From positions 16,798-80,797 of the forward strand of contig JAITFE010000143.1 in NCBI GenBank assembly GCA_031281585.1: DNA of 64,000 nucleotides, read 5' to 3'. The notes under the pieces are model-generated. The model did not search any database and had not been told where the DNA came from. It saw only the letters and a program-made list of their open reading frames with translations. The position numbers and the translations under genes are program-made. The DNA comes from Bifidobacteriaceae bacterium. GTDB lineage: Bacteria > Actinomycetota > Actinomycetes > Actinomycetales > WQXJ01. How positions within the stretch are numbered: the first letter of the stretch is position 1; every line of letters starts with the position of its first letter. Below are positions 51,301 through 63,300 of this stretch, one piece after another.

Positions 51301-54300
51301 CGTAGTCCGCGCCCAGCTTGCATTCATCCGGGACTGTTGTCAGGTTCCGCGCGCAGGTTGTGACCGTGATGGTCTTCGAGGTGGGCGGCGTGTTGCCGTC
51401 CACGAAGACCGGGGTCCCCAGCGCGCCCGCCTGGGTGGCCGGCAGCGTGAACGTCACAGGCAGGCCGCCGATGCCGTTCCCGTACTGATCCTGCACCACC
51501 ACACGCGCCCAAGACTGGGCCACCAGGTCGTTCAACACCGTTGGGCCGTAGGTCTCGAAGGAGGCCTGCGTGCTCGGATCGAACGGACCGGGCAGGAACT
51601 CCGCGCCCACGATGGTCGGGGCCTGCGCAGGTCCGACCGCCACGGCGGGCGAGCCCACGAACGCCTTCACCCAAACCCAGACGGCCTGGTTGTTCGGCGC
51701 CGCGAAATCGAAGGTCGCAATGCCGTTGGCGTCCGACACGCCGGCGTTGACCGGGGTGTAGGAACCGGTGCCCGGCCCTTGGGCCGTGCCGATGATCCAT
51801 TCGAACCGCACCGCTTCGCCCGCCTTCGCGTTGTCGTCCGCGTCCTTCACAACGACCTGGGCCGTGTGCTTCTCCGTCCCGCCGACGTGCTTCTCAGTTC
51901 CGGCGGTCGGGATGGTCAGCACCGAGTTCGGGCCGGAGACCGGACCGGATTGGAACACGACCCGCGCTTGCCCGTTGCGGTTGGCCAGAACAGTTCCGGA
52001 CGAGTCCTTCACCGTCTGAATGGCGCCGACCGACGCGGCGGGCGCGGTGATGTTCGCGCTCACCCCGTAGAACGGCTGCGCCGCGGTGTTGGCCTTGTTG
52101 GACACAACCGAGATGCCAGCCTCGCCGTTCGCGACCGGAACCGCCACATCGCGCGGACCCGCGCCTGGGTTCGGACCGCCGATAACCGACACGTCAGCCG
52201 GCACGTGGAAGGTGACCACGCCCGAGTTGGCGGGGTTGTCTTCCGCGTCGAACACCTTGGCGACCACAGGCAATTGGCTGGAGCCGTTGGCCGTCGCCGT
52301 GCCGGCCGGTTCGACCAGCCACGACTTGTCCGCCTTTGGCGGGCCAGCCTTATACCCAATGGTGAATTGAACCGGAGCGATGGCGGTCCACTGGTTCGTC
52401 CCAGTCGCCACCTGCACCACGCCGGTGTAGGTGCCGGCCACGGCCGTGTACAGGTCCCAGGTGTAGGTGCCGTACGAACCGGAACCGGGGACGCCCGTGA
52501 AGCCTTCCGCACCGCCGGACTGAACGATCTTCAGATCGGGATCCAAACCGTACAACCGAACTGGTGCGTTCGGGACCAGGATCTGCGAAGCGGAGTTCAC
52601 AGTCACCGTCACCGTGTACCTATCAGCCGGGTTGTTCACGGCCTCCGGCCAGTTGGCCGGGTTGGACGCGTCCGGGCTCACCGTGTAGGAGGAATTAGAC
52701 GCGTCCGGCGGCCCGGAGTCGAACGACACCTGCTTGGGCGCACCGTTCACCAGCGTTCCGCCAATGGTGGCGGACGCGTCGAATGTGCCCGGCTCCTTCG
52801 ACGTGATGTACACCAGCGCCTTGCCGTGCTGGTCGCACCAGGCTGGCTTGTTCGAGTCGTAGAAGTCGCAGGACGTGACCGACCCGGTAGTGGGCGCCAG
52901 AGTGGGGCCCTCCACGTCCGTGGCTACGTCGGAGATAGTGAACTGAACGTCCACGCCCGCCTTCGCGTTGCCGTTGACGTCCCGCACCAGCACCCAAGCC
53001 GAGTGCGGCGATGTCCCGTTCGCCAGGACCGTGTTGTTCGAGACCTCGAACAAGGACGTCGAGGCGTTCGCGCCTGTCGGCTCGAACACCAACGACACCG
53101 GCGAGCCGATGACCACGTCACCCGAAGCCGGGCCGCCCGTCGCCTTCCAAACGCCAGCCGTGGTGGTGGCGAACACCGTGGAGGCCACGCCGTCCGCGTC
53201 CGTCGAAACGCTGCGGACAGGCGGGACAATGCCCGGCACCACGCTCAGTCCGTCCGGGGTGTAGGGCGTCAACGTGATTGCCACCGGCGTGTTGGCAATC
53301 CTCACCGGGTTGTCGAAGGAGTCCTTCAACTCCACCGTGACGGTGTAGGAATCCGTCGCCAACCCGGTCGCGTCCCTGGGCCCAGCCGGCGTCTTGGAGA
53401 TCACCGAATGGCTCAGATCGACCGGACCGGCCACGAAGTTCACCGCCGCAGGCGAACCGCCCACGATCCCCTGATACGTGCCGGCGGATCCCTTCTTCGC
53501 CTCGGCGGTCACCTGATAGGGGCCGGCCACCTGCGAGACCAAGCGCAGCCGCGCCTCGCCGTTTGAGTCGACCGCCACTTCGGCGTTCGTCCCGCTGACC
53601 AGGCTGGTGCCAGCCGGCACCGCGAACCGCACAAACGCGTCAGTCACGGGATTGTTGTTCGCGTCACGGACGGTCGCGGTCACAACCTGCTCCTCGACTC
53701 CGTCGGCCCGCGATGTGCCAGCTGGCGGTGTCAAGAAGGTCTTGGACGGATCAAAGCTGATGGGACCCGCCACAAACTCGATCAACTGGTCGGCCACAGG
53801 GATTGCCTCTGTGCCGATCAACGCGTTGGCCTTGTACTTGCCGGCGTTGGTCGAAGTGAAGTGAACCGTGACCTTGCCGTCTGCGCCAGTCAGATACGGG
53901 GCGGCCTCAACGATCGTGACCACTCCCGGAGCGGTGACCGCGCCCACGGGGCTGAATGAGAACGACACCTCGGCGTCCTTCACCAGCAGATGGGTCGGCG
54001 ACGAGTCGCGCACCGTCACCACCGCGGTGAACTCAGCCAAGCCATTCGCCGTCACCGGCGTGGTCGGAGTGATGTTCCAATCCGAGTCGGGAGCCGAAGG
54101 ACCATTCGTGTCGAACACCACCACACGGGGGCTGCCGATGCTGACCGACGCGACCGCAGCGGTCACGGTGGCCTCTACCGGCGACGGCGAGGCGATCAGC
54201 GCCTGAGCCGAACCCACCAAGCTGGTGGTCTGCGGGCACTCGTACGCCGAGCAGCCAACGGTCACGAAGTGCGCCGGGCCGCCCGTCGGCAAGGTGAAGG

Positions 54301-57300
54301 TCACGACTGCGCCCTCCACCAAGTTGTCGTTGGCGTCCCGCACCGTCGCAGTCGCCGAGTGCGTCTTGGCGTTATCCGACAACACCACACCCGTTGACGT
54401 GGTGAACGCGGAATGGGATGCATCTGCCGGACCATGCACGAACACCGCAGGCCTGGTGGTCTGAGCGTCGGGCACCTGCCCCTGGACAGCGCCCGAGACG
54501 ACCTCGGCACGAACTTGGTATGTGCCTGCCACTGGCTGCGTGAACGACAGTTCGGCCTTGCCGTCGGCGTCGGTCGAAACCGTCCCGCCGGCGGTCCAAG
54601 TCGCCGTGTTCTCCAAACGGTAGGAGAACGACACGTTGCGGCTCGCGACGAAAACGTTTCCGGAAGTGTCCCTCAGGGTGACTCTCGCCGTGTGCGAATC
54701 GACGCCAGCCACAGTGGTTGTGGAAGGCATCGTGGTGATAACGAACTCAGAACCGGCCAGCGACAGCGGAGTGTTCCTGAACTCCACCTTTGCGGGCGAG
54801 CCATTCGTGATGCTGTTGGCGCCGATCCTCGCGGTCACGTCGAACACACCGGTCTTGGTTGACACCAAAACCAACCGGGCGGTGCCCTTCACGCCGCCGT
54901 CGGTCCCATCCGATGTGGCCACCGTGACCGGGCCAGACACCAACGAGCCGTTGACCTTCGCTTTGACATCGGTCGGGAAGGTGAACACAACGGAGGCCCC
55001 AGGCACCGGGTTGTCCTTCGAGTCCTTGACCTCGGCCAGAACGACTTGTTCGTCCGCGCCGTTGGCGGTTGCCGCCGCAGTCGGGGAAACCAAACGGCTG
55101 CTGTCAGCGGACGGGTCGCCTGCGACGAACACGATGGTCCACTCCGGCGGCGTCAGGTTCGGGTTATCTTCCCGTGGAACCTCGCCGGCGCCAATCAGGA
55201 CCGTCACCTTCCAAGTGCCCGCATATTCGGTCTTGAAATCGAGCGTGGCTACGCCGTTGAGCTCGGTTGTGACCGCCTGGCTGGTCGCCGAAGCGCCCGC
55301 GCGGGTGTCAACCGGGGTCACCACCACGGTGGCCGATGAGCCGTTCAGCAATTCGTTGGCATCGTTTCGCAACGTCACCTTGACCTGGTAGCCGTCGTGA
55401 CCGTCCGCCACCACCTTGGTGGTGCTCGTGTTGGTGCCCAACGGATCGACCCGGAACCTTGAAGTCAGGGTCGAGGCCGGGTCGCTCTTGAAGTTGACCT
55501 TCTTTACGGCGCTCAGATGGTTGTCATACTCGGCGCGCACGTCGACACCCATCTTCTCCCACACCGAGAAGATGTTAGCCGAGGCCATGCCGTTCGCCAG
55601 CGACTGCGCAGACGTGAACATTGGACCAGACGTGGCGCTGTTGAACTTCGGTCCACTCTCCGAATCTGGGTACAACAGGCGCAACACCACAGATTCGCCC
55701 GGAACCGGGTTGCCCTGGGCGTCTTGCACCTTGACCCTGGCGTATGCGGGCGCCAAACCGTTGGCCGGCTTGGTGTCCGAGTCGACCTCGAAGGAGTCCA
55801 AGGTCTTTTGCCAACTGACGGGCCCGTGCACAAAGGTGGCCGACTTGGGCGACTGGGCGACCTCAACGCTGGCGATGGTCGCGCTGATTTCCCAATCAGT
55901 CGCCACCAGCGAGGTGAAGTCGCGCGCCGCGATGCCCGAAGCGTTGGTCGGAACCGCTGGCCACGCGCCTGAAACCTCATGGCCGTCCAGATCCCTGTAC
56001 TTGTAGGAGAACACCACGCTCGCCGCGTTCGCGCCCACCAGGTTGTTCTGAGAGTCCCTCACCTCAACCTGGGCCGTGTGCGTCTGCGTCCCGTCCGCAA
56101 TCCGCGTGCCAACCGGACTTCCGCCCGTCGCGGTCGTTGGGATTGACAGCGTTGAGTTCGACGGATCGGCGGCGTCCGGCGTGAACACCACCCGTGCGTT
56201 GCCCGAGCGACCGGCCAGCACCGCGCCAGCCGGGTTCTTCACGGTCGAAAGGGCTCCGACCGAGGCGGTGGGCGCGCTGATGTCGGCGCTCACCCCGTAG
56301 AACGGATTCGCAGTGTCATTCGCCTTCTTGGACACGACCGAGATGGCGGCCTCGCCGTTGACGACAGAAACCACCACATTGCGCGGCCCCGGGGTCGGGT
56401 CGCCAGCGACCAACACGTCCGCTGGCACATGGAACGTGACTTGGCCCGAAGCCGCTGGGTTGTTCGACGCGTCGAACAGCTTCGCGACCACCGGCAGCGC
56501 ATCGGTCCCGTTCGCGGTCGCGGTGCCAGCCGGCTCCACCAACCACGAGTTGTTCGGGACTGGCGGCCCGCCGATGAAGCGCAGAGCGACAGACTTGCCA
56601 ATCTTCTGCCAGCCGTAGTTCCCGTCCGCGCCCTTGGCCCAGACTTCGACATCAGCCGAGTAGTTCCCGGACACGTCCGAGGTCACGTCCCAGTAGTAGG
56701 TGCCGTAGTAACCCGACCGGGAGTCGCCGGTGAGCTGCGGGTCCTCGTTGGTCTGAGGAGTCACGACAAGCGGACCGCCTACGGGGGTGCTCAGGCGCAC
56801 ATTGGCCTTGTCGACCAGGATGTCCAGGACCGAGACGACCTCGACCTTGATCCGGTAAGAGCCACCAACGACCACCGATGTGCTTGGCGAGTCGTCTGTG
56901 TTCGGGCTCACCGTCCGCGACGACCTGCTGGGGTCAGGTTCGCCCGCTGAGAACTGAACGTATTGTGGCGAATTGGAGACTAGTTGAGCCGGATCAACCG
57001 AGCCGCCAAGGTAGGCGTTCACGGCAAAAGAGCCGGGCTCTTTGGAATTGATGTTCACTTTGGCTTCGCCGTTAGCGTCTGACTTCACCGGGTTGGCTCC
57101 CACCAGAGTTGGGCCAATGATGTCAGTGGCACCCGGATCAACAGCAAAGAACACATTCTGGTCGGCCACCAGATTGTCGAACGCGTCCCTGACCGTCACC
57201 GTGGCAGTGTGAATGTCAGAGCCGTCGGCATATGCGCTGCTGCCCGTAGTGACCAGCGAGGACTTGAGGGCGGTTGCCGGACCGGCCACGAACCTGATCT

Positions 57301-60300
57301 GTTGATCCTCCGCTCTGGCGTTGCCACCCCCTACACCCGCGTTGACGGTGTAGGTCTTGGCCTGCGTTGAAGTGAACTTGACTTTGACCTGCCCATTGGC
57401 ATCGGTGGTGTAGGGCCCGGCTGGCGAGACCGTCACACCAGCCTGGTCGAAGTCGAAGGTGACCGGCTTGCCGGAGAGGTGAATGTCGTTGACGTCCCGC
57501 ACCGTCACCACGGCATCGTAGGCAGCTTGACCGTTGGCCACCAGCGAGTTCACGGTCGGATCTGGGGTGATCTGCAGCGTTGAGCGATCAGGCGACGGGC
57601 CTCCTGGCACGAAGCTGAACACGTGGCTAGCCACCGGGGTGCCAGTTGTGCCGTTAAGCCAGATCTTCAGCGTGACGTCTTCGGCATTGGGGCCAGACTT
57701 CTTGATCAACGCCTTGGCCTTGCCGAGCAGCGAACTCGTCTGTTCGAGCGGACCCTGGCCAAGATTGGTGCCGTTGTCTTCGACAAAGTGTCCGAGCGAG
57801 GTTTCAAGAGTGAAGAAGACGCTGGTCGACGGAACCAGGTTGTTATGCGAATCCCGCAACGTAACGTCGGCGAAGTGCAAGCCAATGTCATCTGGCAGCG
57901 CGTCTCCCGAGGAATAGTCCACCGAACTCTTTGTCCAGTCGACGCCATCAGCGACGAATTCCACATCGACTGAGGTCACAGTGCCGTGGGGCTCTGTGGC
58001 TATCAGGTTGCCAGCAGCCTTCACGGTGATCCGGTAGACACCTGCCACCGTGGTCCGGAAGTCGTAGGTAGCAACGCCTGGTTCAACGGTTGTACCCGAG
58101 CGGATCCCCGCGCCCACAAGGACTTCTGGGCCGCCTGGCAAGAGCTGGGCGTAAATGTCAACCGGTTCGTTGGTGAGCACATGCCCAGCCGCGTCACGGG
58201 TGTTCACTTGCACCCGGTAGTAGTCCACGTTGTCGGCAATGGCCTTGTCTGGCGACCGGTTCGTGGTTGCGCGGGTCACCGTGAACCAAGACTCGGAAGC
58301 GCTCACCGGTTGGTTCGAGAAGTTTGCCTTCGGGCGCGCGCTGTCCGGGCCTGGCGATGACACCCCCCCGAAGGTGCCCTTGACCGGGAAGCCGCCCTCG
58401 TAGTAGCTGAAGATCTGAACGCTGCACTTGCCGTCCGCACCAGTCGGGTCGCCTTGGCCGTTGACCGTGGTGATCTTGGCGCCAGTCGAGCCATTGCCGA
58501 ACCGCGGGCCCTGATCACCTGAATAGACCAACTCGAAGGTGCAACCGCTTGTGTCGCCCGCGATCGGGTTATGGTCGGCATCTTGCACAATCATGTAGGC
58601 ATCCACCGCCGAGGCGCCGTCTGCCCGGTGATTCTGCGGGTCGACCCACAAGGATGCGACCGTGTTGCCCGGGTGAACCGGGCCGGGGACGAACGTCAGC
58701 TTTACGTGGTCGCGGTCGGTCAGAACAACCGCCGGGTTGGCGTCGGTCTTGACCGTGGTGATCGCGCCGGCGTTCTTAACGGCCGCGGACACCTTGTACG
58801 GGCTGCCCGCAGCAAGGCTTGAAGTCACGGAGATCTGGGCCGAACCAGCCGAGACCGGGACCTCGATGGTGTTCGGCCCAGACGTGGCCCCCACCGACAC
58901 ATCGGCGGGGATGGTGAACACAATGGTGCCCGTCCCGGCCGCGTTGCCGTTGGCGTCTCTCGCCTCGACTTTGACTATCTGCGGCGAAGTGCCGTTGGCG
59001 GTGGCGGTGCCGTTGGGCTGAACCAGCCACGAGGTGTCCGCCACAACCGGGCCGGAGCCGAAGACCACATGCGCTTTCCCGTCATTTCTGACAGGCGAGT
59101 CTTGCTCGTTGCGGACCGCGTTGATTGAGCCGCCGCCCACAGTGGCCGTGACCTCGTAGTAGGGGCCAACCGTGGTGGCCGGATCGGAATCGTTGGCCGT
59201 GGTGGAGGTGACGTTGATGCTGGCATAGCCATTCACCGTTGTCACGGGAACCGGCATTGGCCCGGTGTAGGTTTGGCCGCCCACGATGACCTTGGTCAGT
59301 TCCGGGATGGTGAAGATGACCTGTTGGCCATCCGCAACGTCGTTGCCCAGGCCGTCCTTGATCCTCGCTTTGACGGTCAGAATCTCCGTGCCGTTGGCCT
59401 CGACCGAGCCGGCCGGCTCAATCAGCCAGGACGAACCGGCAACCCCATCATCCGGGTCGAACACCAGGTGGGCTTCGCCGTCGTTGCGCACCGGTTGGGC
59501 CGCCGCCGTGTCAACGGTCTTGACTGCGGTGATCGAAACACTGCCGGCCTTGGCCGTGACCACATGGTACGGCGGGGTGTTGTTGTTGGTCGCGTCAGTC
59601 GCCGCGACCGCGATCGTGGCGACGCCGTTGGTGGTTGTCGCCGTGACCGTGGTGGAAGGCCCTGCCTGTGCGCCAGCCGAGGTGCCGGCCGGGATGGAGA
59701 AGGTCACAACGGTGCCGTTCTCCATGTTGTTGCCGTTGCAGTCCCGCACGTGGGCTTTCACGTCCTGCGTGATCGTCCCGACCTTCACCGAACCGCCCGG
59801 CTCGACCAGCCAGCTCTCCGCCGCGCAAGGGGTGGGGTCCGACCTGTACTCCAGGTGAACTTGCCCATCGGTCCGCAGCGGCGCGGCGGCCTCGGCCTGG
59901 TCGCGGACCGTCTGGATTGTGAAGCTGTTCACCACTCTCGCGGTGACCACATGGTACGGCGGGGTCTTGTCCCAGGTGGCGACCGTCGAGGTCACCTCGA
60001 TGGTCGCGTACCCGCCGACTGTCGAGACCCTGACCCACGCCGGCCCGGATGTCGCGCCGACCTTGGTGCCGGTCGGGATGTAGAACTCGACCTCTGTTCC
60101 GTCAGCGACGTTGTTCTTCTGCCCGTCACGCAAATGCGCCTTCACGATCAACGTTTGCGTGCCGTTAGCCACGGCGTTGCCAGACGGCTCGACCAGCCAG
60201 GACTCATCCTGCGTCGCCGGTTCGGGCTGGAACTCCAGCCACACTTCGCCGTTCAAGCGGATTGGCGTTGACGCTTCGGCCGCGTTGCGGACGTTCGCCA

Positions 60301-63300
60301 CCGCCTGCCCCTCGACCTTTGCGGTGATGACGTGATGCGCCGGGGTGTTGTCGTCCGTAGCGTCGCTCGCGGTCACAGTGATCGAGGCGAGGCCGCCGGT
60401 TGTGGTCGTGTTCACATCGCGTGGGCCCTCGACTCCGTCCACCCACGTGCCGGCCGGGATGTGGAAGACGACCGGCGTGCCGTTAGCCACGGCGTTGCCC
60501 TGGTCGTCCTCCGCCCGAACCCGAACCTCATACGAGTCGACCTTGTTGGCGTTCACGTTTGGATCGTTGTCCGGCTGAATCAACCACATGTTGGAGACCG
60601 GCATCGGATCAAAGACCAACTCCACACGGCCGTCCTGCTGGCCGTCGTTCGCCGTCTCGGCCGCGTTCTTGACCGCCAAGATGTCGACGCTGCTGGTGAT
60701 CTTCGCTGTGATCACATAGTCCGCCGCTCTCGTGGTCTTGTAGAGCACGGTGGCGTATCCGTCCACAACCGGCACGCTCGTGGTGGTTCCAGCCGTGCCG
60801 CCGGGAACGTCAGAGCCGTTCACAACAGCGGTCAAGTTCGCCGGGACCGCGAAGATGACGCTTCCGGTCTTCACGTCATTGCCCAGGTCGTCCTTGGCGT
60901 GCACCTTGACCGTCAGCGTATCCGAGCCGTTCGCGAACTTGTTGTTCGGACTCGGTTGAACGAGCCAAGCGGAAGACACGGGCTTGTTGTCGAAGACCAG
61001 GTGGGCTTCGCCGTTGGTCCGCACCGGTTGGGCCGCCGCCGTGTCGACATTCTTGACCGCCGTGATCGAAACGTTTCCGGCCTTCGCCGTCACCACGTGG
61101 TACGGCGGTGTGTTGTCCCAGGTGGCGTCCGTCGCGGCGACCGCGATCGTGGCGACACCGTTGGTTGTGGTCGCCGTGACCGTGGTCGAAGGACCCTGCT
61201 GCGCCCCGACCGAAGTCCCGGTCGGGATGGTGAACGTCACAACCGTGCCGTTCGCCACGCTGTTCCCGTTGCAATCCCGCACATGGGCCTTGACATCTTG
61301 AATGGGCCCGCCAACCTCGACCGAGCCGGTCGGCTCGACCAGCCAGCTCTCAGCCGCGCAGGGAGTCGGAACGGACGTGTACTCCAGGCGGACCTGGCCG
61401 TCGCTACGCAGCGGCGGCGCGGATTCGGCCGCGTCGCGCACCGCGACGATGCCCGTGCTGCCGACCTGGGCGGTCACCACATGGTAGGGGGGTGTCTTGT
61501 CCCAAGTGATGACCGTGGAACTGACCTGAATGGTGGCGTACCCGCCCTGCGTGGTTGCTGTCACGTAAGCCGGCCCGGATGTGGCGCCAACCTTCGTACC
61601 CGCCGGGATGTAGAACTGCACGGCGGTGCCGTCAATGACGTTGTTTTGGAACTCGCCGCGCAAGTGTGCCTTAACGGTCAGAGTCTCAACCCCGTCAGCC
61701 ATCACAGAACCGGACGGTTGGACCAACCACGACTCGCTCTGAGCCCAGCCAACCGGCTGGTACTCCAGCCAGACTTCGCCGTTGGTGCGGATCGGCGTGG
61801 CGGCCTCGGCCGCATTGCGCACGGCGTTGACTCCCGCTCCGCCGATCTTCGCCCTGATGACATGGTGTGCCGGATCGCCGTCGTCCGTGGCGTTGCTGGA
61901 CGACGCGGCGATCGAGGCGTAACCGTTGACGGTTGTCCTTGTGACGTCGCGCGGACCTTCCACTCCGTCAACCCAAATACCTGCGGGAATGGAGAAGACG
62001 ACCTCGGCGCCGTCAACGGCATCGTTCCCGAATTCGTCCTGGGCGTGCACCTGAACGGTGTAGAAGTCGGACTTGTTGGCCTGCTTGTTCGTGTCGTTGT
62101 CCGGCTGGATCAGCCACGAGTATTGGGCAACCGGCGGCTTCGCCTCGAAGGTCAACTCGACCCTGCCGTCTTGCTGGCCGTCAGTCGCTGTCTCAGCCTG
62201 GTTCTTGACGGCCAAGATCGAAGCATTGCCGGTCTTGGCTGTGATCACGTAGTCCGCCGCCGTTGTGGTCTTGTAGGCAACGGTCGCGTAGCCATTGACG
62301 ATCGCGACGTCGATTGTGCTGGTGCCGCCAGCGCCGCCCACGACTTGGGCGGCCCCCGCAACCGCGGTCACGTTGGCAGGGACGGCGAAGGCGATGGCGC
62401 CCGTCTTGACGTCGTTGCCGTCCTTGTCCCGCGCGTGGACCCGCACGGTGAGCGTCGTTTGGCCGTCGGCCAGGACCTTCTTCGGGTCGGGCTGGATCAG
62501 CCACGAGGTGGCCTCGCTCACCGGGCCGTTCTCGTACTCCAAACGGACTTCGCCGTCGGTGCGCGTCGGGTTGGCCGCCGGAGTGTCAACGGTCTTAACC
62601 GCTTTGATCTGCGGCGCGTTTGGCACGCTCGTGTCAGTGATGTTGGCGGTCACAACGTAGTACGCCGGACTGTTGTCCCAAGTGGCGTTGGTCGAAGTGA
62701 CCTGAATGGTCGCCAGGCCGCCGTTGGTGAGAGCGTCAACGTTCGCGGGGCCGTTCTGCCCGCCGGCGGAGGTCCCGGCCGGAATGTGGAAAGTGACCTT
62801 GGTGCCGTTGGCCACGTTGTTGCCCGAACCATCGCGAAGGTGGGCGGAAACGGGCCAGGTGTCCGTGCCGTTGGCCAGGGGCGTGGTGGCAGACGACGGC
62901 TGGATCAGCCATGAGTTGCCCTCGGCAGCCGGTCCGGGCTTCAGCTTCGCGTACTTGTTGCCGCCGGTCACAAGGGTTGCGGACAACGAGCTTCCCAGCG
63001 TGACCTTGATTTCCCAGCCGGGGTCGAGGTTGTCTTTCGTGCCGGTGAAGGGCGCCGTGTACTCGCCGGGCACGGCGCTGTTGTGGGTGAACGCGCCCAC
63101 GCTGATGCCGCTGTTGGGGTCCACGCCGGCGCCGACAATGTCGTTCGCAGCGTTGATCACCGGGTAGTTGTTCTGGTCCCACACGTGGACCGTGATGGTG
63201 CCCGCGTCAACGCCGTTGGCGACCAACACAGCGGTCGACACGTTGAAGTCGGCGCCTGTGTACGGCACGTTCGCCCAGACCAGCGTCTTGGGCGAGCCTT

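Noticed and set aside
59432..62506. Regular repeats considered as a CRISPR array
   Set aside because: Repeat units are about 390 bases, in frame and encode Ig-like domains; there are no short repeats with unique spacers.
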